A stretch of 8,847 nucleotides of DNA from Rubritepida sp. (GTDB lineage: Bacteria; Pseudomonadota; Alphaproteobacteria; Acetobacterales; Acetobacteraceae). Position 1 is the stretch's first letter. Every line of letters begins with the position of its first letter. The stretch spans positions 1 through 8,847 of the forward strand of contig JALHNW010000053.1 of assembly GCA_022843345.1 (NCBI GenBank). Direction: 5' to 3'. The position numbers and the translations under genes are program-made. This document shows, piece by piece, positions 6,489 through 8,847 of the stretch. Below the pieces are notes generated by a model. It ran no database searches and had not been told where the DNA came from. It was given only the letters and a program-made list of their open reading frames with translations.

Positions 6489-6961
6489 GCCACGCCCCAC
6501 TTGCGGCGCAGCGCCACCTGCATCAGGCAGGCGATGGCGGCCTCGGCGCCCTTGTTGTGGCGGTCGTCGCGCGAACGCTCCTCCGCCTGCGCCAGGGTAT
6601 GCACGGTCAGCAGGCCGAAGCCCACCGCGGCACCCGTCTGCGCCGTGATGGCCATGACGCCGCTGCACGCCTCGCGGCAGATGTGGTCGTAGTGGTCCGT
6701 CTCGCCCTTCACGACGCAGCCCAGCAGCACCACGCCGTCATAGGCTTGGCCCAGCGACAGGCGCAGCGCGGCCGGCAGCTCGAAGGCGCCGGCCACGTCC
6801 ACCACGTCGAGCGTGCCGCCGGCCTCGCGCACCACGCGCGCCACGCCGGCCGCCATGCCGCCCACCACCTCGGCGTAGTAGGGGGCCTGGATCAGCAGGA
6901 TGCGCGGGGGGGCGCCTTCCAGCGTGGGAAGGGCGCGGTCTGGGCCGTCGGCGGTGCTCAT
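6485..6961 (-). CDS. ribH: 6,7-dimethyl-8-ribityllumazine synthase
   Basis: RibH condenses 5-amino-6-ribitylaminouracil with 3,4-dihydroxy-2-butanone 4-phosphate to form the lumazine precursor of riboflavin. The protein has 158 residues, a standard length. Sites visible are APYYAE (26-31, substrate pocket aromatic), GAFELPAAL (58-66), GCVVKGETDHYDHICRE (81-97, with the general base at His90 by alignment to the B. subtilis enzyme) and the AQAEERS region (124-130, Arg129 probably binding phosphate). The family usually forms icosahedral or pentameric shells; which applies here cannot be told. Its ATG overlaps the ribBA stop (ATGA, 6958-6961) and there is no clear Shine-Dalgarno sequence, so initiation probably depends on ribosomes arriving from ribBA. 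Confidence 0.96.
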   Translation of the reverse strand: MSTADGPDRALPTLEGAPPRILLIQAPYYAEVVGGMAAGVARVVREAGGTLDVVDVAGAFELPAALRLSLGQAYDGVVLLGCVVKGETDHYDHICREACSGVMAITAQTGAAVGFGLLTVHTLAQAEERSRDDRHNKGAEAAIACLMQVALRRKWGVA

Positions 6962-8079
6962 GCCAGGCGTTCTTGCGCCAAGGGGCGGGTTTCCACAACC
7001 CGCAGGCCCCAGCCCTCCAGCCCCACCAGCGGGCGGGGGTTGTTGCTCAGGCGGATGATGTCCTTCAGGCCCAGATCGGCCAGGATCTGCGCGCCGATGC
7101 CGTAGTCGCGGAGCGTGGGCGTGGCGTTGCGGTCGCGCGTGGCGCGCAGCTGGGTGGAGACGCCGTCCAGCCGCCAGTCGCGCAGCAGCACCACCACGCC
7201 GCGCCCCTCGGCGGCGATGGCCTCCATGGCGGCGTGCAGCTCCCGCACGCCCTTGCCGCCCACCAGGTCCGTCAGGATGTTGCCGGCATGCATGCGCGCC
7301 AGCACCGGGCCGGGGGCGTGGATGTCGCCCTTCACCAGCGCCACGTGCTCACCCCCCTCGACGGTGGAGGCGTAGGCGATGGCCCGCCAATCCCCGCCCA
7401 CCGCGTGCCGGATGGTGGCTTCCTCCACGCGCTGCACCAGCCGCTCGGTCCGGCGGCGATGGGCGATGAGGTCGGCGATGGTGCCGAGCTTGAGGTTGTG
7501 GTGCTGCGCGAAGGCGACGAGGTCCGGCAGGCGTGCCATGGAGCCGTCATCGTTCATGATCTCGCAGATCACGCCCGAGGGGTTGAGGCCGGCGAGGCGC
7601 GCGAAATCCACCGCCGCCTCCGTGTGGCCGGCGCGGACCAGCGTGCCGCCGTCGCGCGCCACCAGGGGGAAGACGTGGCCGGGCGTGGTGATGTGCTCGC
7701 GCCCCAGCTCCGGGTTCACGGCCACGGCCACCGTGCGGGCGCGGTCGGCGGCGCTGATGCCGGTGGACACGCCCTCGCGCGCCTCGATGCTCACGGTGAA
7801 GGCGGTCTGGTGGCGGGTGCCGTTGCTCTGCGCCATCAGCGGCAGGCCCAGCCGCTCCACCCGCGCGCGCGTCATGGCGAGGCAGATGAGGCCGCGGGCG
7901 AAGCGGGCCATGAAGTTGATGGCGTCGGGCGTGGCGAACTGCGCGGGGATGACCAGGTCGCCCTCGTTCTCGCGGTCCTCGTCATCCACCAGGATGAACA
8001 TACGGCCGCGCCGCGCCTCCTCCAGCAGTTCCTCCGTGGGGGAGATGAAGTCGTGCAGGCTTGCGGCCGTAGGATTCAC
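6958..8079 (-). CDS. ribBA: 3,4-dihydroxy-2-butanone 4-phosphate synthase with a degenerate GTP cyclohydrolase II domain
   Basis: This encodes 373 residues. The N-terminal half (about 12-212) is an intact DHBP synthase, making the four-carbon unit of riboflavin from ribulose 5-phosphate. It has DDEDRENEGDL (32-42), STGISAADRART (105-116), TPGHVFPL (132-139), RAGHTEAAVDFARLAG (149-164, with His152) and Glu173 in CEIMNDDGS. The C-terminal half resembles GTP cyclohydrolase II in YGIGAQILADLGL (326-338) and LSNNPRPLVGLEGWGL (344-359). However, the zinc-site segment, normally C-x10-C-x-C, reads MHAGNILTDLVG (263-274), and there is no cysteine anywhere after C172. GTP ring opening is therefore very unlikely. 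This matches the RibBX-type proteins known from alphaproteobacteria. The start is GTG at 8079, overlapping the ribE stop (GTGA), with GGAG 8 bases upstream. Confidence 0.93.
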   Translation of the reverse strand: MNPTAASLHDFISPTEELLEEARRGRMFILVDDEDRENEGDLVIPAQFATPDAINFMARFARGLICLAMTRARVERLGLPLMAQSNGTRHQTAFTVSIEAREGVSTGISAADRARTVAVAVNPELGREHITTPGHVFPLVARDGGTLVRAGHTEAAVDFARLAGLNPSGVICEIMNDDGSMARLPDLVAFAQHHNLKLGTIADLIAHRRRTERLVQRVEEATIRHAVGGDWRAIAYASTVEGGEHVALVKGDIHAPGPVLARMHAGNILTDLVGGKGVRELHAAMEAIAAEGRGVVVLLRDWRLDGVSTQLRATRDRNATPTLRDYGIGAQILADLGLKDIIRLSNNPRPLVGLEGWGLRVVETRPLAQERLA

Positions 8080-8678
8080 GCGCGGAACTCCAGCAGGCGC
8101 GCGACGTAGCGCGCCAGGGTGTCGATCTCCAAGTTCACCGCGTCGCCGGGCTGGAGGGTGCCGATGGTGGTGTTGGCCGCGGTATGGGGGATGATGTTGA
8201 CCCCGAACTCCCGCCCGTCAACCTCGTTCACCGTCAGCGACACGCCATCCACCGCGATGGAGCCCTTGGAGGCGATGAAGCCGGCGATGGCATGAGGCGC
8301 GCGGAAGCGCCAGCGCACGGAGGCGTTCTCGGGCGTCGCCGACAGCACCTCCCCCACCCCGTCCACGTGGCCGGAGACGAGGTGCCCGCCCAGCTCGTCG
8401 CCCAGCTTCAGCGCGCGTTCCAGGTTGATGCGCCCGCCGGGCTTCCAGGCGCCCAGCGTGGTCTTGCTCAGCGTCTCCGCGCTCGCATCCACCGCGAAGG
8501 CGTCGGCGTGCAGCTCCACCGCCGTGAGGCAGACGCCGGAGCAGGCGATGGAGCAGCCCAGCTCCGCGCCCTTGAGGAATTCGGGCGCCACGCCGACCAG
8601 CAGGCGCATGTCCTGCCCCGAGCCGATCGGCTGGACCTCGCGCAGCGTGCCGAGGGCGGAAACGATGCCGGTGAACAT
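8076..8678 (-). CDS. ribE: Riboflavin synthase, alpha chain
   Basis: This enzyme dismutates two molecules of 6,7-dimethyl-8-ribityllumazine into riboflavin and the pyrimidine that returns to RibH. The protein has 200 residues and two homologous lumazine-binding barrels. The first has MFTGIV (1-6), GCSIACSGVCLT (41-52), ETLSKTTLG (68-76) and LGDELGGHLVSGHVDG (92-107). The second has KGSIAVDGVSLTV (138-150), PHTAANTTIG (164-173) and NLEIDTLARYVARLL (182-196). Everything expected is present. The start at 8678 is fixed by the invariant MFTGIV opening; longer in-frame extensions upstream run into ribD and look non-coding. An AAGGA motif inside the end of ribD serves as its ribosome site. It lies 5 bp after ribD and overlaps ribBA by 4 bp. 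The symbol ribE is used here; some schemes call it ribC. Confidence 0.96.
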   Translation of the reverse strand: MFTGIVSALGTLREVQPIGSGQDMRLLVGVAPEFLKGAELGCSIACSGVCLTAVELHADAFAVDASAETLSKTTLGAWKPGGRINLERALKLGDELGGHLVSGHVDGVGEVLSATPENASVRWRFRAPHAIAGFIASKGSIAVDGVSLTVNEVDGREFGVNIIPHTAANTTIGTLQPGDAVNLEIDTLARYVARLLEFRA

Positions 8679-8683
8679 GGGGG

Positions 8684-8847
8684 CTATTCCTTCTCGAACT
8701 CGGAAAGCATGTCGCCGCCGGTGGCGACGCGGAAGACGGGGCGGAAGCGCGGCATCGCGCCCAGCCGGGCGAGGCCCAGCGCGTCCAGGGCGGGCCGCGC
8801 GTCGCCGCCCAGCAGGGCGGGGGCGTGGAACCAGGCGAGGCAATCCA
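8684..8847 (-). CDS. ribD: C-terminal end of RibD (pyrimidine deaminase/reductase), partial
   Basis: Only the last 53 residues fall in the window; the gene continues beyond 8847. The segment opens with CLAWFHAPALLGGDARPAL and continues through LGLARLGAMPRFRPVF to a TAG at 8684-8686. This matches the end of the reductase domain of bifunctional RibD, where APxLLGG-x-x-x-PAL is a cofactor-pocket signature. The full enzyme deaminates the pyrimidine released by GTP cyclohydrolase II and then reduces its ribosyl side chain with NADPH. Identity is strengthened by ribE starting 5 bp downstream. The promoter of the operon, and any FMN riboswitch, would lie upstream of ribD and outside this window. Confidence 0.88.
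   Translation of the reverse strand, partial: DCLAWFHAPALLGGDARPALDALGLARLGAMPRFRPVFRVATGGDMLSEFEKE

Noticed and set aside
4930..8109. Long plus-strand open frames (4930-6648 and 6973-8109) opposite the rib/nusB/thiL genes
   Set aside because: The minus-strand genes are firmly identified. The plus-strand frames have no motifs and arise from codon bias.
8684..8847. An FMN riboswitch controlling the rib operon
   Set aside because: The operon head, upstream of ribD, is outside the window. Nothing resembling the conserved FMN aptamer is seen inside it.

Overview
The window is very GC-rich, and its real genes put G or C in most third codon positions. The gene order on the minus strand (ribD-ribE-ribBA-ribH-nusB-thiL, with RibBA lacking the zinc cysteines of GTP cyclohydrolase II) and the type of nitronate monooxygenase on the plus strand both suggest an alphaproteobacterium. 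Acetobacteraceae (Roseomonas-like) is my best guess. That placement comes from recalled family resemblance, not from a database search. No rRNA, tRNA, CRISPR array, insertion sequence or phage gene is visible.

Plus strand, 1-2277. The 3' end of an unidentified gene with an Arg/Glu/Pro-rich tail is closed by a strong Rho-independent terminator (164-197). Next come a 466-residue nitronate monooxygenase-family flavoprotein with a C-terminal four-cysteine cluster, a small secreted protein with four clustered cysteines, and a 62-residue DUF2892 membrane protein. Three stem-loops lie between these genes, and two of them bury the Shine-Dalgarno sequence of the following small gene. This is the least explained part of the window.

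Minus strand, 4916 down to 2285. A three-gene unit encodes a DUF1328 two-helix membrane protein, an exported protein that looks like two tandem OB-like repeats, and a one-polypeptide ABC exporter/importer of the SbmA/BacA-YddA type. Spacing is 2 bp and then a 4-bp overlap. The ABC gene converges with the DUF2892 gene, 7 bp apart.

Minus strand, 8847 down to 5026. This is the flavin operon: the 3' end of ribD, then ribE, ribBA, ribH, nusB and thiL. Every junction from ribE onward is a start-stop overlap (GTGA, ATGA, GTGA, TGATG), so the genes should be co-translated. RibD, the DHBP synthase half of RibBA, RibH and RibE cover the route from GTP-derived pyrimidine and ribulose 5-phosphate to riboflavin. 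The first step, GTP cyclohydrolase II, cannot be supplied by this RibBA and must be encoded elsewhere. NusB (transcription antitermination) and ThiL (thiamine diphosphate formation) are the usual passengers of this operon.

Most of the window is ordinary core metabolism and I see no convincing new multi-gene system. The points most worth checking are the Fe-S-like motif in the nitronate monooxygenase relative, the hairpin-masked ribosome sites, and the OB-repeat/ABC transporter pairing.
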